A DNA stretch of 64,000 bases from Paraburkholderia mimosarum LMG 23256 = NBRC 106338 (lineage in GTDB: Bacteria; Pseudomonadota; Gammaproteobacteria; Burkholderiales; Burkholderiaceae): positions 169,329 through 233,328 of the forward strand of contig NZ_BBJJ01000007.1 in the NCBI RefSeq assembly GCF_000739815.1, given 5' to 3'. The notes below the pieces were generated by a model that made no database searches, was not told the origin of the DNA, and worked only from the letters and a program-made list of their open reading frames with translations. Positions 63,787 through 64,000 of the stretch are shown here, in pieces. The position numbers were made by a program, and so were the translations under genes. Numbering within the stretch: the first letter of the stretch is position 1; each line of letters starts with the position of its first letter.

Positions 63787-64000
63787 TCAGTTCTTGTCTG
63801 TTCCGGAACTGCCGCCTGCCAGGTGCAATGACACAAGTCGCGCGAGCACAATAGCCGGATAAAGCTGGCCAATGAGCCCCTCGAGATTCGCAAGCGATCT
63901 CGCCTGCCGCGCGACGGGCACGATGTCGCCATACCCTGCCGTAGTCAACGTGACGAAGCTGAAATATATCCAGGTCGAGGAGTTCTCCGGGCCCGGGCTG
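63787..64000 (-). CDS. Potassium-channel-like protein, C-terminal part (partial)
   Basis: The minus strand is open from the window's end to TGA at 63789-63787, giving 71 codons. It reads WIYFSFVTLTTAGYGDIVPV, containing the TxGYGD selectivity filter of potassium channels, then a second membrane helix (LIGQLYPAIVLARLVSLHLA) and a short polar tail. This is the pore end of a two-helix (Ion_trans_2) channel. The start is outside the window. Confidence 0.85.
   Translation of the reverse strand, partial: SPGPENSSTWIYFSFVTLTTAGYGDIVPVARQARSLANLEGLIGQLYPAIVLARLVSLHLAGGSSGTDKN

Overview
The window is about 64 kb of GC-rich, gene-dense DNA with the codon habits and gene content of a Burkholderiaceae chromosome, most likely Paraburkholderia, Caballeronia or Burkholderia. 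This is inferred from the protein families and their neighbourhoods (a potFGHI set, a NodT-type efflux lipoprotein, a purine/ureide cluster, NCS1 and GntR/FCD proteins). No rRNA or tRNA gene, CRISPR array or intact insertion sequence was seen.

Layout. 1-9.8 kb: end of an RND efflux pump and its outer-membrane lipoprotein, a DsbA-fold isomerase, a small exported protein, a class A penicillin-binding protein, an RHH protein, and a PspA/IM30 protein followed by a TPR membrane protein. 9.8-14 kb: a Baeyer-Villiger-type monooxygenase, a methyltransferase preceded by an unlisted 51-residue small ORF, and a soluble chemoreceptor. 14-25 kb: polyamine ABC transporter potFGHI, DUF1289, nitronate monooxygenase, aldehyde dehydrogenase, ABC-F protein YbiT, a beta-hydroxyacid dehydrogenase and dodecin.

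25-43 kb is a purine salvage and catabolism region. A BMP-type nucleoside ABC transporter with a divergent LysR regulator is followed by an 8-oxoguanine deaminase-like amidohydrolase, then the urate-to-glyoxylate route: PuuD, UraH, UraD, a racemase, PuuE, allantoicase and AllA. An NCS1 permease and a GntR/FCD regulator with two consensus-like operators complete it. 43-49 kb holds LdcA, TadA, a DUF1992 protein, a tiny lipoprotein, an aromatic aminotransferase with its permease, and an Lrp-type regulator.

49-64 kb is the most unusual part. A sugar ABC transporter (ATPase, permease, binding protein) has four 50-bp hairpin-forming repeats between ATPase and permease. Next comes a 9-kb tetritol/polyol-type island: a DhaKL kinase pair, a Zn dehydrogenase, an SDR and a complete ABC transporter, divergent from an RpiB-type isomerase and a SorC regulator. 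The island lies between two diverged copies of one junction (3' end of the sugar-binding protein gene, terminator, hipA). The left copy keeps the binding-protein gene intact with a hipA fragment; the right copy keeps hipA intact with a binding-protein fragment. That complementary pattern is what a single-crossover integration would leave. A hipBA toxin-antitoxin pair and the end of a potassium-channel-like gene close the window.
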